Shown piece after piece: positions 16,558-26,398 of a DNA stretch of 64,000 nucleotides. Position numbers and translations under genes: made by a program. The DNA lies in contig NZ_JAUSZI010000002.1 of NCBI RefSeq assembly GCF_030817415.1, forward strand, positions 2,170,001-2,234,000. Reading direction: 5' to 3'. Numbering within the stretch: position 1 is the first letter of the stretch; each line of letters opens with the position of its first letter. The notes beneath the pieces were generated by a model, which ran no database searches, had not been told where the DNA came from, and was given only the letters and a program-made list of their open reading frames with translations. This DNA comes from Streptomyces umbrinus (lineage in GTDB: Bacteria; Actinomycetota; Actinomycetes; Streptomycetales; Streptomycetaceae).

Positions 16558-17802
16558 GTGGGCGTCCCGCACATATCCAACGGGCCGGAGCAGCCGGAGA
16601 CGTGGTCCCGGCGGGGCGTGCTCGCCGTCCTCGGGTTCGTACCGGCCGCCGTCCTGACGGGATGCACCGCCTCGGCGAACGCCTCCAGCGGGAGCACTCC
16701 CAAGGCGGCCGGGGCCACCGCCCCCACCCTCACCGTCACACCCACCGACGGCACCAGGAACGCCGCCTTCACCAGCCCCGTCGAGGTCACCGCCCAGACC
16801 GGCACGCTCTCCCGCGTCAAGGTGACCCGCGACGACGGCTCCGCTCTGCCCGGGACCTTCAACGGCGCCCGTACGCGATGGACGTCCACCCGCAACCCGT
16901 ACTCCGGCACCGAGTACACGGTCACGGCAGTGGCACAGGGCAGCGCCGCGGAGACCATGACCTTCAGCACCCGAGCCCCCGCTGACACCTTCATCGGCTA
17001 CTTCACCCCCGAGGCGGGCCTGACCTCCGGCGTCGGCATGCCCGTGTCGGTCAACTTCACGCACGCCGTGACGGACCGTGCCGCCGTCGAGAAGGCGATC
17101 ACCGTGACCGCGGATCCGCAGGTGGAGGTGGTGGGGCACTGGTTCAGCGACACCCGGCTGGACTTCCGGCCCGAGGAGTACTGGGCAGCGGGCACGGAGA
17201 TCACGCTCGGCCTGCGCCTGAAGGACGTCGAGGGCGCGGACGGCGTCCACGGCACCCAGTCCAAGGACGTCACCTTCCACATCGGCCGCGAGCAGATCAG
17301 TACGGTCGACCTGGCGAAGAAGACGATGACGGTACGGCGGGACGGGCGGACCCTCGCCACGTATCCCGTGTCCGGCGGGGACGCCGAGCACACCACCTGG
17401 TCCGGGATCATGGTGATCAGCGAGCGGTTCAAGGAGACGCGGATGGAGTCGTCCACGGTCGGGCTCGGCGACGAGTACGACATCGACGACGTGCCGCACG
17501 CGCAGCGCCTCACCACGTCGGGCACGTTCATCCACGGCAACCACTGGGCGTCGGCGTCGATCTTCGGCAGCAGCAACACCAGCCACGGGTGCATCGGACT
17601 GCGTGACACGAAAGGCGCGGACGACACGTCGACGCCGGGCTACGCGTTCTACAAGAGTTCCATGCTCGGCGACGTGGTCGTGGTCGAGAACCCGGGCGGG
17701 AACACGGGCGGGGAGACGGGCGAGGACACGGTCGATCCGGCCAACGGCCTCAACGGCTGGAACCTGTCGTGGACGGACTGGCGGGCGGGGAGCGCTCTCT
17801 GA
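16558..17802 (+). CDS. L,D-transpeptidase lipoprotein (Ig-like + YkuD domains)
   Basis: The protein has 414 residues from the GTG preceded by AGGAAGG at seven bases; an ATG 39 bases earlier is the alternative. The signal contains both a twin arginine (SRRGVLAVLG) and a lipobox VLTGC with Cys36 as lipidation site. Two Ig-like domains (TVTPTDGTRNAAFTSPVEVT, then YFTPEAGLTSG) precede the YkuD catalytic domain, whose motif is complete: HGNHWASASIF then SNTSHGCIGLRD with the nucleophilic cysteine. It makes 3-3 peptidoglycan cross-links or attaches proteins to the wall, on the outer face of the membrane. A long Trp-bearing tail ends the protein (WNLSWTDWRAGSAL), usual in actinobacterial members. 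Confidence 0.93.
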   Translation: MGVPHISNGPEQPETWSRRGVLAVLGFVPAAVLTGCTASANASSGSTPKAAGATAPTLTVTPTDGTRNAAFTSPVEVTAQTGTLSRVKVTRDDGSALPGTFNGARTRWTSTRNPYSGTEYTVTAVAQGSAAETMTFSTRAPADTFIGYFTPEAGLTSGVGMPVSVNFTHAVTDRAAVEKAITVTADPQVEVVGHWFSDTRLDFRPEEYWAAGTEITLGLRLKDVEGADGVHGTQSKDVTFHIGREQISTVDLAKKTMTVRRDGRTLATYPVSGGDAEHTTWSGIMVISERFKETRMESSTVGLGDEYDIDDVPHAQRLTTSGTFIHGNHWASASIFGSSNTSHGCIGLRDTKGADDTSTPGYAFYKSSMLGDVVVVENPGGNTGGETGEDTVDPANGLNGWNLSWTDWRAGSAL

Positions 17803-17876
17803 CACCGCGTCCGATCCGTCCCCTCCTTCACGGTGTGAACTCCCCTGCCCTCTGAGGGCTTTCTCTGCTTTATCTC

Positions 17877-17935
17877 TTGACGACCGGAGTGCCGAAGAGC
17901 ACATTGGCCGCGCGGCCGCGTTGAGAGCGCTCTCA
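17877..17935 (+). promoter_or_regulatory. Promoter with LacI-type operator upstream of the GH16 gene
   Basis: TGAGAGCGCTCTCA at 17922-17935 is a perfect 14-bp palindrome with the AGCGCT core of CebR/CelR-type LacI-family operators (TGGGAGCGCTCCCA in cellulase genes). A possible promoter precedes it: TTGACG at 17877, 17 bases, CACATT. The operator would then cover the early transcribed region, 83 bases before the glucanase start. This implies sugar-dependent derepression. Confidence 0.65.
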
Positions 17936-18018
17936 CATGCTCCCACGCACCCCCGAACCATCTCGGAATCACCCCCGAACCACCCGCGCACCCCCACTCC
18001 GTACCCGAAGAGGCACCC

Positions 18019-19401
18019 ATGAGGGAAACTTCAGGCACACCCGTCAGACGCGGTCCACTCCGGCGCACGCTCATCGCACTGGTCAGCGTGTTGAGCCTGG
18101 CGGCGGCCGGGGCATCGGCAGCAGAGGCGGACGCGCCCGCGCCGCCCACCGGCTGGACCCAGGTCTTCGTCGACGACTTCAACGGCACGGCGGGCACCGG
18201 CGTCAACACCTCGAACTGGCAGTACGCGACCGGCCACGGCTACCCGGGCGGGCCCGCCAACTGGGGCACGGGCGAGATCGAGAACATGACGTCCAGCACC
18301 AACAACGTGGCACTGGACGGCGCCGGGAACCTCCGGATCACCCCGCGCCGCGACGCCGCGGGCAACTGGACCTCGGGACGCATCGAGACCAACCGCACCG
18401 ACTTCCAGCCGCCCGCCGGTGGCAAGCTGCGCGTCCAGTCCCGTATCCAGATGCCGAACGTGACGGGCGCCGCCGCCCGCGGCTACTGGCCGGCGTTCTG
18501 GATGCTGGGCGCGCCCTACCGCGGCAACTACCAGAACTGGCCGAGCGTCGGCGAGCTGGACATCCTGGAGAACGTCCAGGGTCTCAACACCGTGTGGGCC
18601 ACGATGCACTGCGGCACCAACCCGGGCGGCCCCTGCAACGAGACGACCGGCCTCGGCGGCTCCACCGCCTGCCCGGGCGCGACCTGCCAGGCCGGCTTCC
18701 ACACGTACGGCATGGAGTGGGACCGGTCGACGAGCCCGGAGGAGATCCGCTTCTACGTCGACGGCATCAACTACCACACCGTACGGGCGAACCAGGTCGA
18801 CGCGACGACCTGGTCGAACGCCACGAACCACGGTTTCTTCATCATCCTGAACGTGGCGATGGGCGGCGGTTTCGTGGACGCCTTCGGCGGCGGTCCGGAC
18901 GGCGCCACCGTGCCCGGCAACCCACTCGTCGTCGACTACGTCCAGGTGCTGCAGTCCGCGGGCGGCACCACGCCTCCGCCGACCGGCAACCGTGACGCGT
19001 ACAGCGCGATCCAGGCCGAGTCGTTCGACGGTCAGAGCGGCACGATCACCGAGACCACGACCGACTCCGGCGGCGGCCAGAACATCGGCGCACTCGCCAA
19101 CGGCGACTGGGCCCTCTTCCGAGGCGTCAACTTCGGCTCCACGGCGGCCAGGCAGTTCAGCGCCCGGGTCGCGAGCGGTGTGGGGGGCGGGGCCAGTGGC
19201 CTGGTCGAGGTCCGCCTCGACAGCCGAACGAACGCACCGATCGGCACCTTCGCGCTCGCCAACACCGGCGGGTGGCAGAGCTGGCGGACGGTCCCGACGA
19301 ACATCAGCAGCGTCACCGGAACGCACGACGTCTATCTGACCTTCACGAGCGGCCAGTCGGCGGACTTCGTGAACGTGAACTGGTTCAACTTCGCCCGCTG
19401 A
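18019..19401 (+). CDS. Secreted GH16 endo-beta-1,3-glucanase with CBM6 domain
   Basis: The protein has 460 residues. A Sec-type signal (RRTLIALVSVLSLAAAGASA) leads to a GH16 domain (residues about 45-315) with the catalytic motif GELDILENV, where E179 is the nucleophile, D181 assists and E184 is the acid/base. WPAFWMLG and WDRSTSPEEIRFYVDG are typical of laminarinases. A TPPPTG linker leads to a C-terminal carbohydrate-binding module of family 6 (AIQAESFDGQSG, GGQNIGALANGDWALF, DVYLTF...DFVNVNWFNF). It should cut beta-1,3-glucans of fungal or algal walls outside the cell. Regulation by a LacI-family sensor is suggested by the palindrome upstream. Confidence 0.94.
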   Translation: MRETSGTPVRRGPLRRTLIALVSVLSLAAAGASAAEADAPAPPTGWTQVFVDDFNGTAGTGVNTSNWQYATGHGYPGGPANWGTGEIENMTSSTNNVALDGAGNLRITPRRDAAGNWTSGRIETNRTDFQPPAGGKLRVQSRIQMPNVTGAAARGYWPAFWMLGAPYRGNYQNWPSVGELDILENVQGLNTVWATMHCGTNPGGPCNETTGLGGSTACPGATCQAGFHTYGMEWDRSTSPEEIRFYVDGINYHTVRANQVDATTWSNATNHGFFIILNVAMGGGFVDAFGGGPDGATVPGNPLVVDYVQVLQSAGGTTPPPTGNRDAYSAIQAESFDGQSGTITETTTDSGGGQNIGALANGDWALFRGVNFGSTAARQFSARVASGVGGGASGLVEVRLDSRTNAPIGTFALANTGGWQSWRTVPTNISSVTGTHDVYLTFTSGQSADFVNVNWFNFAR

Positions 19402-19415
19402 GAGCCGAGTCGGCG

Positions 19416-19451
19416 AGGAGGGGGCGGGCCCGACAGGCCCGCCCCCTCCTT
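19416..19451. terminator. Strong bidirectional terminator between GH16 and AraC genes
   Basis: A perfect 15-bp stem (19416-19430 with 19436-19450) and 5-base loop lies in the convergent gap 15 bases after the GH16 stop and 26 bases past the AraC stop. T-rich sequence follows on the plus strand. Confidence 0.85.
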
Positions 19452-19476
19452 CGATTCCTTCAACTCCTCTGTTGCC

Positions 19477-20478
19477 TCAGTGCAGTTCCGCCCGGAACGC
19501 CGCCGGCGCCACCCCGGTGTGCTGGTGGAAGAACTTGGTGAAGTTGGCCGCGTCGGGGAAGCCCACCGAGACCCCGATGCGGCCGATCGGCATGTCCGTG
19601 TGGGCGAGGAGCCGCTTGGCCTCCAGGACGACCCGCTTGTCGATGAAGCCCTTCGGGGTCTCGCCCGTCGCGGCGCGGACGGCCCGGACGAGGGTGCGGC
19701 GGGAGTAGCCGAGGGTGTCGGCGTACGCGCTGACGCTGTGGTTGGTGGCGAAGCCCTTCTCGACCGCCTCGCGGAAGCGGGTGAAGGTGGTGTCCGCCTG
19801 GTCGCGTGCCGCGTCGGCGGAGCTGGCCGCGAGGTGGGCCAGGCGGAGCAGGAACGCGGTCAGGGAGTGCCGCAGCACAGAGGTGTGCAGGGTGAGCGGC
19901 AGCGTGGTCGTGTCGACGTACTCGCGTTCCAGTTGGGCGAGGCCGGCCCTCAGTCCTGCGAGCTGGGCCGGATCGGGCCTCAGCAGGGGCGGCAGGTCGT
20001 AGCGGTAGAGGCCGGTCGACTCGACCGTGGCACGGGGCAGGAAGCCCGGCTGCATGATCAGGACCGTTCCGCGGTAGGCCTCCGTGCTGGAGAAGCGGTG
20101 GACCTGGCCGGGGCGTATCCACAGGAGCTCACCGGCCAGGACCTCGTACTCGGTGAAGTCGACCATGTGCCGGACCGGGCCGTCCCCGAAGAGCATGACC
20201 ACGTGGAAGTCGATGCGGTGGACGCGCTCGATCGCCTCGTTCGCGTGCCAGGTCCGGCCTGGCTCCATCGGACCGACCTGCATGCCGACTCCGCAGACGC
20301 TCAGGTCGACGGGAAAGGGAAAGGTTCTGATCCCGTCGCCGCCGTCACCGTCTCGGCCATCGACGTCACGGCCGCCACCTTCACGGCCGCCACCGCCTTG
20401 GGTGCTTCTGTCCGCCATGTCCCTCTCGCGTCGGCTCGGTCCCGCAGTCGTTGTCCCACTTTCACCAAAGGCTGACAC
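19477..20478 (-). CDS. AraC-family transcriptional regulator
   Basis: The protein has 333 residues if translation begins at the GTG with GGAAGG seven bases upstream; a start at an internal ATG would remove 20 residues. Residues 26-48 are an odd Gly/Asp/Arg-rich low-complexity stretch. The AraC cupin sensor follows (HANEAIERVHRIDFHVVML, WIRPGQVHRF), then the two C-terminal helix-turn-helix motifs, the second being RIGVSVGFPDAANFTKFFHQ. It is divergent from the pentose-phosphate operon, whose promoter region holds a palindrome, so it may control that operon in answer to a sugar or sugar phosphate. This link is inference from position. Confidence 0.9.
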   Translation of the reverse strand: MSAFGESGTTTAGPSRRERDMADRSTQGGGGREGGGRDVDGRDGDGGDGIRTFPFPVDLSVCGVGMQVGPMEPGRTWHANEAIERVHRIDFHVVMLFGDGPVRHMVDFTEYEVLAGELLWIRPGQVHRFSSTEAYRGTVLIMQPGFLPRATVESTGLYRYDLPPLLRPDPAQLAGLRAGLAQLEREYVDTTTLPLTLHTSVLRHSLTAFLLRLAHLAASSADAARDQADTTFTRFREAVEKGFATNHSVSAYADTLGYSRRTLVRAVRAATGETPKGFIDKRVVLEAKRLLAHTDMPIGRIGVSVGFPDAANFTKFFHQHTGVAPAAFRAELH

Positions 20479-20496
20479 AGGGCCACCTTCCCCGGC

Positions 20497-20511
20497 AAAA
20501 GTCTGACTTTT
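20497..20511. promoter_or_regulatory. Palindrome AAAAGT-CTG-ACTTTT between AraC and tkt
   Basis: Perfect 6-bp arms around CTG, in the 86-base divergent gap. This is AT-rich against a GC-rich background, which makes it a good operator candidate for either direction. It lies 19 bases upstream of the AraC gene start and 53 bases before tkt. Confidence 0.5.
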
Positions 20512-20564
20512 AAGTTTGAACGCAACCGAGCAGTTACTGGGCTTCTACCGAGGATTTCTTGAAG

Positions 20565-22640
20565 ATGAGCACGCAGACACCTGACAGCTTTGAGTGGACC
20601 GATCTGGACCGGCGAGCCGTCGACACGGCCCGTCTGCTTGCGGCGGATGCCGTGCAGAAGGTCGGGAACGGTCATCCCGGAACCGCGATGAGCCTCGCCC
20701 CGGCGGCATACACCCTCTTTCAGAAGGTGATGCGACACGATCCCGCGGATCCCGAGTGGACCGGTCGCGACCGCTTCGTCCTCTCCCCCGGCCACACCTC
20801 GCTGACCCTCTACACCCAGCTCTTCCTCTCCGGGTACGAGCTGGAGCTGGACGACCTCAAGGCGTTCCGCACGCACGGCTCGAAGACGCCCGGGCACCCG
20901 GAGTACGGGCACACGGCCGGGGTCGAGACGACCACGGGCCCCCTCGGCCAGGGCGTCGCCAACGCGGTGGGCATGGCGATGGCCGCCCGCTTCGAGCGCG
21001 GCCTGTTCGACCCCGAGGCCCCCGAGGGCGAGTCCCCCTTCGACCACACCGTCTGGGCGATCGTCTCCGACGGCGACCTGGAGGAGGGCATCTCCGCCGA
21101 GGCGTCCTCGCTCGCCGGCCACCAGAAGCTCGGCAACCTCGTCTTCGTCTACGACGACAACCACATCTCCATCGAGGGCGACACCGCCACCGCCTTCTCC
21201 GAGGACGTACTGAAGCGGTACGAGGCGTACGGCTGGCACGTGCAGCGGATCGAGCCCGCGCTCGGCGGCGACATCGACCCGCAGGCGCTCCACGAGGCCC
21301 TCACCGCGGCGAAGGCCGAGACCGGGCGCCCCTCGATCATCGCGATGCGCACGATCATCGCCTGGCCCGCCCCGAACGCCCAGAACACCGAGGCCTCGCA
21401 CGGCTCGGCGCTCGGGCCCGAGGAGATCGCGGCCACCAAGCGCCTCCTCGGCTTCGACCCGGAGCGGACCTTCGAGGTCGCCGACGAGGTCCTGGACCAC
21501 GCCCGGAAGGCCCTCGACCGGGGCGCCGAGGCGCACGCCGCCTGGAACAAGCAGCTGGCCGAGTGGCGCACCGCGCAGCCCGCGCGCGCCAAGCTCTTCG
21601 ACCGGATCGTGGCAGGTCAGCTCCCCGAGGGCTGGGAGTCCGCGCTCCCGGCGTTCGAGGCGGGCACATCCGTCGCGACCCGTGCCGCGTCCGGCAAGGT
21701 TCTCCAGGCGCTCGGCGATGTGCTCCCCGAGCTGTGGGGCGGCTCCGCCGACCTCGCCGGCTCGAACAACACGACCATCGACAAGACCTCGTCCTTCCTC
21801 CCGAAGGGCAACCCGCTGCCGGAGGCCGACCCGTACGGCCGAACCGTCCACTTCGGAATCCGTGAGCACTCGATGGCCGCGGAGATGAACGGCATCGCGC
21901 TGCACGGCAACACCCGGATCTACGGCGGCACGTTCCTCGTCTTCTCCGACTACATGCGCAACGCCGTCCGTCTGTCGGCCCTCATGCAGCTGCCGGTGAC
22001 GTACGTCTGGACGCACGACTCCATCGGCCTCGGCGAGGACGGCCCGACCCACCAGCCGGTCGAGCACCTCGCCTCACTCCGCGCCATCCCGGGCCTGAAC
22101 ATCGTGCGTCCCGCCGACGCCAACGAGACGTCGATCGCCTGGGCCGAGATCCTCAAGCGGCACGCCACCAACCCGGCGCCGCACGGCCTCGCCCTCACCC
22201 GTCAGGGCGTGCCGACGTACGAGGCCAACCCCGAGGCGGCGAAGGGTGGTTACGTCCTGCGCGACTCCTCCACCGGGACCCCGGACGTGATCCTCATCGC
22301 GACCGGTTCCGAGGTGCAGCTCGCCGTCGCCGCGCGCGAGCAGTTGGAGGCCGAGGGCGTCGGAACGCGCGTGGTGTCGATGCCGTCCGTCGAGTGGTTC
22401 GAGGAGCAGACGCCGGAGTACCGCGCGAGCGTGCTTCCGCCGTCCGTGAAGGCTCGCGTGGCGGTCGAGGCGGGCATCGGCCTGACCTGGTACCGGTACG
22501 TCGGTGACCACGGACGCATCGTCTCCCTCGAACACTTCGGCGCCTCCGCCGACGCCAGGACCCTGTTCGCCGAGTTCGGCTTCACCCCCGAGAACGTGGC
22601 CTCCGCCGCCCGGGAATCCCAGGCAGCCGTCCGCGGTTGA
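20565..22640 (+). CDS. tkt: Transketolase
   Basis: The protein has 691 residues, the standard length. The thiamine diphosphate motif is [18 protein letters not shown] with [11 protein letters not shown]; early [13 protein letters not shown] and GHTSLTLY histidines and the C-terminal [19 protein letters not shown] are in place. It moves two-carbon ketol units between sugar phosphates in the non-oxidative pentose phosphate pathway, using TPP and a divalent ion, in the cytoplasm. ATG was chosen over a TTG six bases upstream. It heads a seven-gene operon of the same pathway. The order tkt-tal-zwf-opcA-pgi-gnd matches, from memory, one of the two pentose-phosphate clusters of S. coelicolor. Confidence 0.97.
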   Translation: MSTQTPDSFEWTDLDRRAVDTARLLAADAVQKVGNGHPGTAMSLAPAAYTLFQKVMRHDPADPEWTGRDRFVLSPGHTSLTLYTQLFLSGYELELDDLKAFRTHGSKTPGHPEYGHTAGVETTTGPLGQGVANAVGMAMAARFERGLFDPEAPEGESPFDHTVWAIVSDGDLEEGISAEASSLAGHQKLGNLVFVYDDNHISIEGDTATAFSEDVLKRYEAYGWHVQRIEPALGGDIDPQALHEALTAAKAETGRPSIIAMRTIIAWPAPNAQNTEASHGSALGPEEIAATKRLLGFDPERTFEVADEVLDHARKALDRGAEAHAAWNKQLAEWRTAQPARAKLFDRIVAGQLPEGWESALPAFEAGTSVATRAASGKVLQALGDVLPELWGGSADLAGSNNTTIDKTSSFLPKGNPLPEADPYGRTVHFGIREHSMAAEMNGIALHGNTRIYGGTFLVFSDYMRNAVRLSALMQLPVTYVWTHDSIGLGEDGPTHQPVEHLASLRAIPGLNIVRPADANETSIAWAEILKRHATNPAPHGLALTRQGVPTYEANPEAAKGGYVLRDSSTGTPDVILIATGSEVQLAVAAREQLEAEGVGTRVVSMPSVEWFEEQTPEYRASVLPPSVKARVAVEAGIGLTWYRYVGDHGRIVSLEHFGASADARTLFAEFGFTPENVASAARESQAAVRG

Positions 22641-22668
22641 TCCGTTCGCACGAAGGAAGATGATCACT

Positions 22669-23802
22669 GTGACCGAAGCAACCGCAACCGCGGAAACCCT
22701 CAAGAACCTCTCCGCCGAAGGCGTCTCCATCTGGCTGGACGACCTCTCGCGCAAGCGGATCACGTCCGGCAACCTCGCCGAGCTCATCGAGAACAGGCAC
22801 GTGGTGGGCGTCACCACCAACCCGTCCATCTTCCAGGCCGCCATCGGCTCCGGTGAGGGGTACGAGGAGCAGCTCGCCGACCTCGCCACGCGCGGCGTGA
22901 CGGTCGACGAGGCCGTACGGATGATGACCACCGCCGACGTCCGTGCCGCCGCCGACATCCTGCGTCCGGTGTACGACGCGACCGGCGGCCGGGACGGCCG
23001 GGTCTCCATCGAGGTCGACCCACGCCTCGCCCACGACACGACGGCGACGGTCGCCGAGGCCAAGCAGCTCGCCTGGCTGGTCGACCGCCCGAACGTGATG
23101 ATCAAGATCCCGGCGACGAAGGCCGGCCTCCCCGCGATCACCGAGGTCATCGGCCGCGGGATCAGCGTCAACGTCACGCTGATCTTCTCGCTGGAGCGCT
23201 ACCGCGAGGTGATGGACGCCTACCTGGCCGGTCTGGAGAAGGCACGGGCCGCGGGCCTCGACCTCTCCGCCATTCACTCCGTGGCCTCCTTCTTCGTCTC
23301 CCGCGTCGACAGCGAGATCGACAAGCGGCTGGCGAAGACCGGCACGGACGAGGCCCTCGCGCTCAAGGGCAGGGCGGCACTCGCCAACGCGCGGCTCGCG
23401 TACGAGGCGTACGAGGATGTCTTCTCCTCGGACCGCTGGACCGCCCTCGGCGGAAGCACCAACAAGCAGCGTCCGCTGTGGGCCTCGACCGGCGTCAAGG
23501 ACCCGGCCTACAAGGACACGCTGTACGTCGACGAGCTGGTCGCGCCCGGCACGGTCAACACCATGCCGGAGGCCACGCTCGACGCCACCGCCGACCACGG
23601 CGAGATCCGCGGCGACACGGTGACCGGCGGCTACGCCCAGGCCCGCGCCGACCTGGAGGCCGTCGAGAAGCAGGGCATCTCGTACGACGAGGTCGTACGA
23701 CAGCTGGAGGACGAGGGCGTCGCCAAGTTCGAGGCCGCCTGGGGCGAGCTGCTCGACGCGGTCGCCGTCTCACTGAGCCGCAAGGGAGTTGACGGAGAAT
23801 GA
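22669..23802 (+). CDS. tal: Transaldolase
   Basis: The protein has 377 residues. The GTG is chosen because GAAGGAAG lies about ten bases before it; an ATG nine bases earlier overlaps the Shine-Dalgarno too closely but could add three residues. TTNPSIFQ near the N-terminus and the Schiff-base lysine K146 in [14 protein letters not shown] identify the enzyme. It transfers dihydroxyacetone units from sedoheptulose 7-phosphate to glyceraldehyde 3-phosphate. Its stop overlaps the zwf start by four bases. The long C-terminal form is the one usually found next to zwf in actinobacteria. Confidence 0.96.
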   Translation: MTEATATAETLKNLSAEGVSIWLDDLSRKRITSGNLAELIENRHVVGVTTNPSIFQAAIGSGEGYEEQLADLATRGVTVDEAVRMMTTADVRAAADILRPVYDATGGRDGRVSIEVDPRLAHDTTATVAEAKQLAWLVDRPNVMIKIPATKAGLPAITEVIGRGISVNVTLIFSLERYREVMDAYLAGLEKARAAGLDLSAIHSVASFFVSRVDSEIDKRLAKTGTDEALALKGRAALANARLAYEAYEDVFSSDRWTALGGSTNKQRPLWASTGVKDPAYKDTLYVDELVAPGTVNTMPEATLDATADHGEIRGDTVTGGYAQARADLEAVEKQGISYDEVVRQLEDEGVAKFEAAWGELLDAVAVSLSRKGVDGE

Positions 23803-25466
23803 GCGACAAGCTTCCCGAGGGAGCCCCGGCGAAGGCATCCGGGGCGGCACCGGCCGCGACCGACGCCGGGAAACCGGAGGCGCCGGACGCCACCGCCGCC
23901 GACCTCGGGCCCGAGTCCCTCGCCCAGGCGCTGGACCTCGCGTCCGACTGGGACAACCCCCTGCGCCACCCCGGCGACCGCCGTCTCCCGAAGATCGCCG
24001 GCCCGTCCGGTCTGGTCATCTTCGGTGTCACGGGCGACCTGGCCCGCAAGAAGCTGATGCCGGCCGTCTACGACCTGGCCAACCGCGGGCTGCTCCCGCC
24101 GGGCTTCTCCCTCGTCGGCTTCGCCCGGCGCGACTGGGAGGACGAGGACTTCGCCCAGATCGTCCACGACTCGGTGCGCGAACACGCCCGTACGGAGTTC
24201 CGCGAGGAGGTCTGGCAGCAGCTCGCCGAGGGCATGCGGTTCATCCCGGGCGACTTCGGCGACGATCAGGCCTTCAAGCAACTGCGCGAAGCCGTCGAGG
24301 AGTTGGACGCCTCCCGGGGCACCAGCGGCAACTACGCCTTCTACCTCTCCGTACCGCCGAAGTTCTTCCCGAAGGTCGTCAAGCAGCTCAAGAAGCACGG
24401 GCTGGCCGACGCCCCGGCGGGTTCCTGGCGGCGCGCGGTGATCGAGAAGCCGTTCGGCCACAACCTCAAGAGCGCCCGTGAGCTGAACAAGGTCCTGCAC
24501 GACGTGTTCGACCCGGAGCAGGTCTTCCGGATCGACCACTACCTCGGCAAGGAGACCGTCCAGAACATCCTGGCGCTCCGCTTCGCCAACCAGATGTACG
24601 AGCCCGTCTGGAACCGGTCGTACGTGGACCACGTACAGATCACGATGGCCGAGGACATCGGCATCGGCGGCCGTGCGGGCTACTACGACGGCATCGGCTC
24701 GGCCCGTGACGTCATCCAGAACCACCTGCTCCAGCTGATGGCGCTGACCGCGATGGAGGAACCCATCGCCTTCGACGCCGACTCGCTGCTCACCGAGAAG
24801 CTCAAGGTCCTCAAGTCGGTGCGGCTGCCGGAGGACCTGGGCGAGCACACCGTTCGCGGACAGTACGCGGAGGGCTGGCAGGGCGGCGCGAAGGTGCCCG
24901 GCTACCTCGAAGAAGAGGGCATCGACCCCGCGTCGAAGACCGACACGTACGCGGCCGTCAAGCTGGAGGTCGACAACCGCCGCTGGGCGGGCGTCCCCTT
25001 CTACCTGCGGACCGGCAAGCGGCTCGGCCGGCGGGTCACGGAGATCGCGGTCGTCTTCCAGCGCGCCCCGCACTCCCCGTTCGACTCGACGGCCACGGAG
25101 GAACTCGGCGCCAACGCCATCGTCTTCCGCGTCCAGCCCGACGAGGGCATGACGGTGCGCTTCGGATCGAAGGTGCCGGGTACGTCGATGGAGATCCGGG
25201 ACGTGTCCATGGACTTCGCCTACGGCGAGTCGTTCACGGAGTCCAGCCCGGAGGCGTACGAACGGCTGATCCTGGATGTCCTGCTCGGCGACGCCAATCT
25301 CTTCCCCCGACACCAGGAGGTGGAAGAGTCCTGGAAGATCCTCGATCCGATCGAGGAGTACTGGGACAAGCACGGCAGGCCCGCGCAGTACGCCTCGGGC
25401 AGCTGGGGTCCCGGGGAAGCCGACGAGATGCTCGCACGAGACGGACGGAGCTGGCGCAGGCCATGA
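23799..25466 (+). CDS. zwf: Glucose-6-phosphate 1-dehydrogenase
   Basis: The protein has 555 residues. The dinucleotide motif is [16 protein letters not shown], about residue 70, and the substrate site is [14 protein letters not shown], about residue 245, with the catalytic Asp-His pair. [11 protein letters not shown] and FQRAPH are further family motifs. It oxidises glucose 6-phosphate to 6-phosphogluconolactone, producing NADPH. An Ala-rich extension of about 60 residues precedes the catalytic domain and has no obvious fold. The start and stop codons both overlap neighbours by four bases (tal and opcA), so translation is coupled along the operon. Confidence 0.97.
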   Translation: MSDKLPEGAPAKASGAAPAATDAGKPEAPDATAADLGPESLAQALDLASDWDNPLRHPGDRRLPKIAGPSGLVIFGVTGDLARKKLMPAVYDLANRGLLPPGFSLVGFARRDWEDEDFAQIVHDSVREHARTEFREEVWQQLAEGMRFIPGDFGDDQAFKQLREAVEELDASRGTSGNYAFYLSVPPKFFPKVVKQLKKHGLADAPAGSWRRAVIEKPFGHNLKSARELNKVLHDVFDPEQVFRIDHYLGKETVQNILALRFANQMYEPVWNRSYVDHVQITMAEDIGIGGRAGYYDGIGSARDVIQNHLLQLMALTAMEEPIAFDADSLLTEKLKVLKSVRLPEDLGEHTVRGQYAEGWQGGAKVPGYLEEEGIDPASKTDTYAAVKLEVDNRRWAGVPFYLRTGKRLGRRVTEIAVVFQRAPHSPFDSTATEELGANAIVFRVQPDEGMTVRFGSKVPGTSMEIRDVSMDFAYGESFTESSPEAYERLILDVLLGDANLFPRHQEVEESWKILDPIEEYWDKHGRPAQYASGSWGPGEADEMLARDGRSWRRP

Positions 25467-26398
25467 AGATCGACCTGACCGACACCACGGCAAGCAAGAT
25501 CAACAAGGCCCTAGTGGAGGGCCGCCGCGCCATCGGCACGCCTGCCGTGGGCATGGTCCTGACGATGGTCATCGTCACGGACGAGGAGAACGCCTACGAC
25601 TCGATCAAGGCGGCCGAGGAGGCCTCGCACGAGCACCCCTCGCGCACCCTGGTCGTCATCAAGCGGCACGTCCGCACCCCGCGCGACCGCACGAACTCGC
25701 ACCTCGACGCCGACGTCCGGGTGGGCGCCGACGCGGGCACCGGCGAGACGGTCGTGCTGCGGCTGTACGGCGAGGTGTCCGAGCACGCCGACTCGGTGGT
25801 CCTGCCGCTGCTGCTGCCGGACGCACCGGTCGTCGTGTGGTGGCCGGTGGACGCGCCCGAGGTCCCGGCCAAGGACCCGCTGGGCGCCCTCGCACAGCGC
25901 CGGATCACCGACATGTACGCGGTCGAGGCGCCACTCGCGGCCCTGGAGGCCCGTGCCGCCTCGTACGCGCCGGGCGACACCGACCTGGCCTGGACCCGGC
26001 TGACTCCGTGGCGTTCCATGCTCGCGGCCGCCCTGGACCAGGCCCGCACGAAGGTCACCTCGGCCGCGGTGGAGAGCGAGGCCGAGAACCCGAGCGCCGA
26101 ACTGCTGGCCCGCTGGCTGGAGGCCCGCCTCCAGGTCCAGGTCGAGCGTGTCGTGACCGCGGGGCCGGTCGTCACCGCCGTCCGGCTCGGCACCAAGAAC
26201 GGCGAGATCGTCATCGACCGTCCCGAGGGTCCCCTCGCGACGCTGTCGCTGCCGGGCCAGCCCTCGCGCACCCTCGCGCTGAAGGTCCGCAGCACCTCCG
26301 AGCTGATCGCCGAGGAGCTGCGGCGCCTGGACGCGGACGAGATGTACGCCGTCGCCCTGCGCGGTGACGACACCGGAGGGGAGGAGAGCCGTGCCTGA
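25463..26398 (+). CDS. opcA: Glucose-6-phosphate dehydrogenase assembly protein OpcA
   Basis: The protein has 311 residues and no catalytic motif. The OpcA signature is the segment [19 protein letters not shown] followed by RRITDMYAV, plus an N-terminal [20 protein letters not shown]. In cyanobacteria and actinobacteria OpcA binds G6PDH and promotes its active oligomeric, redox-responsive form. Its position right after zwf with an ATGA overlap fits an obligate partner. It overlaps the pgi start by eight bases, and the pgi Shine-Dalgarno GGAGGGGAGGAG lies inside this gene. Confidence 0.95.
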   Translation: MKIDLTDTTASKINKALVEGRRAIGTPAVGMVLTMVIVTDEENAYDSIKAAEEASHEHPSRTLVVIKRHVRTPRDRTNSHLDADVRVGADAGTGETVVLRLYGEVSEHADSVVLPLLLPDAPVVVWWPVDAPEVPAKDPLGALAQRRITDMYAVEAPLAALEARAASYAPGDTDLAWTRLTPWRSMLAAALDQARTKVTSAAVESEAENPSAELLARWLEARLQVQVERVVTAGPVVTAVRLGTKNGEIVIDRPEGPLATLSLPGQPSRTLALKVRSTSELIAEELRRLDADEMYAVALRGDDTGGEESRA

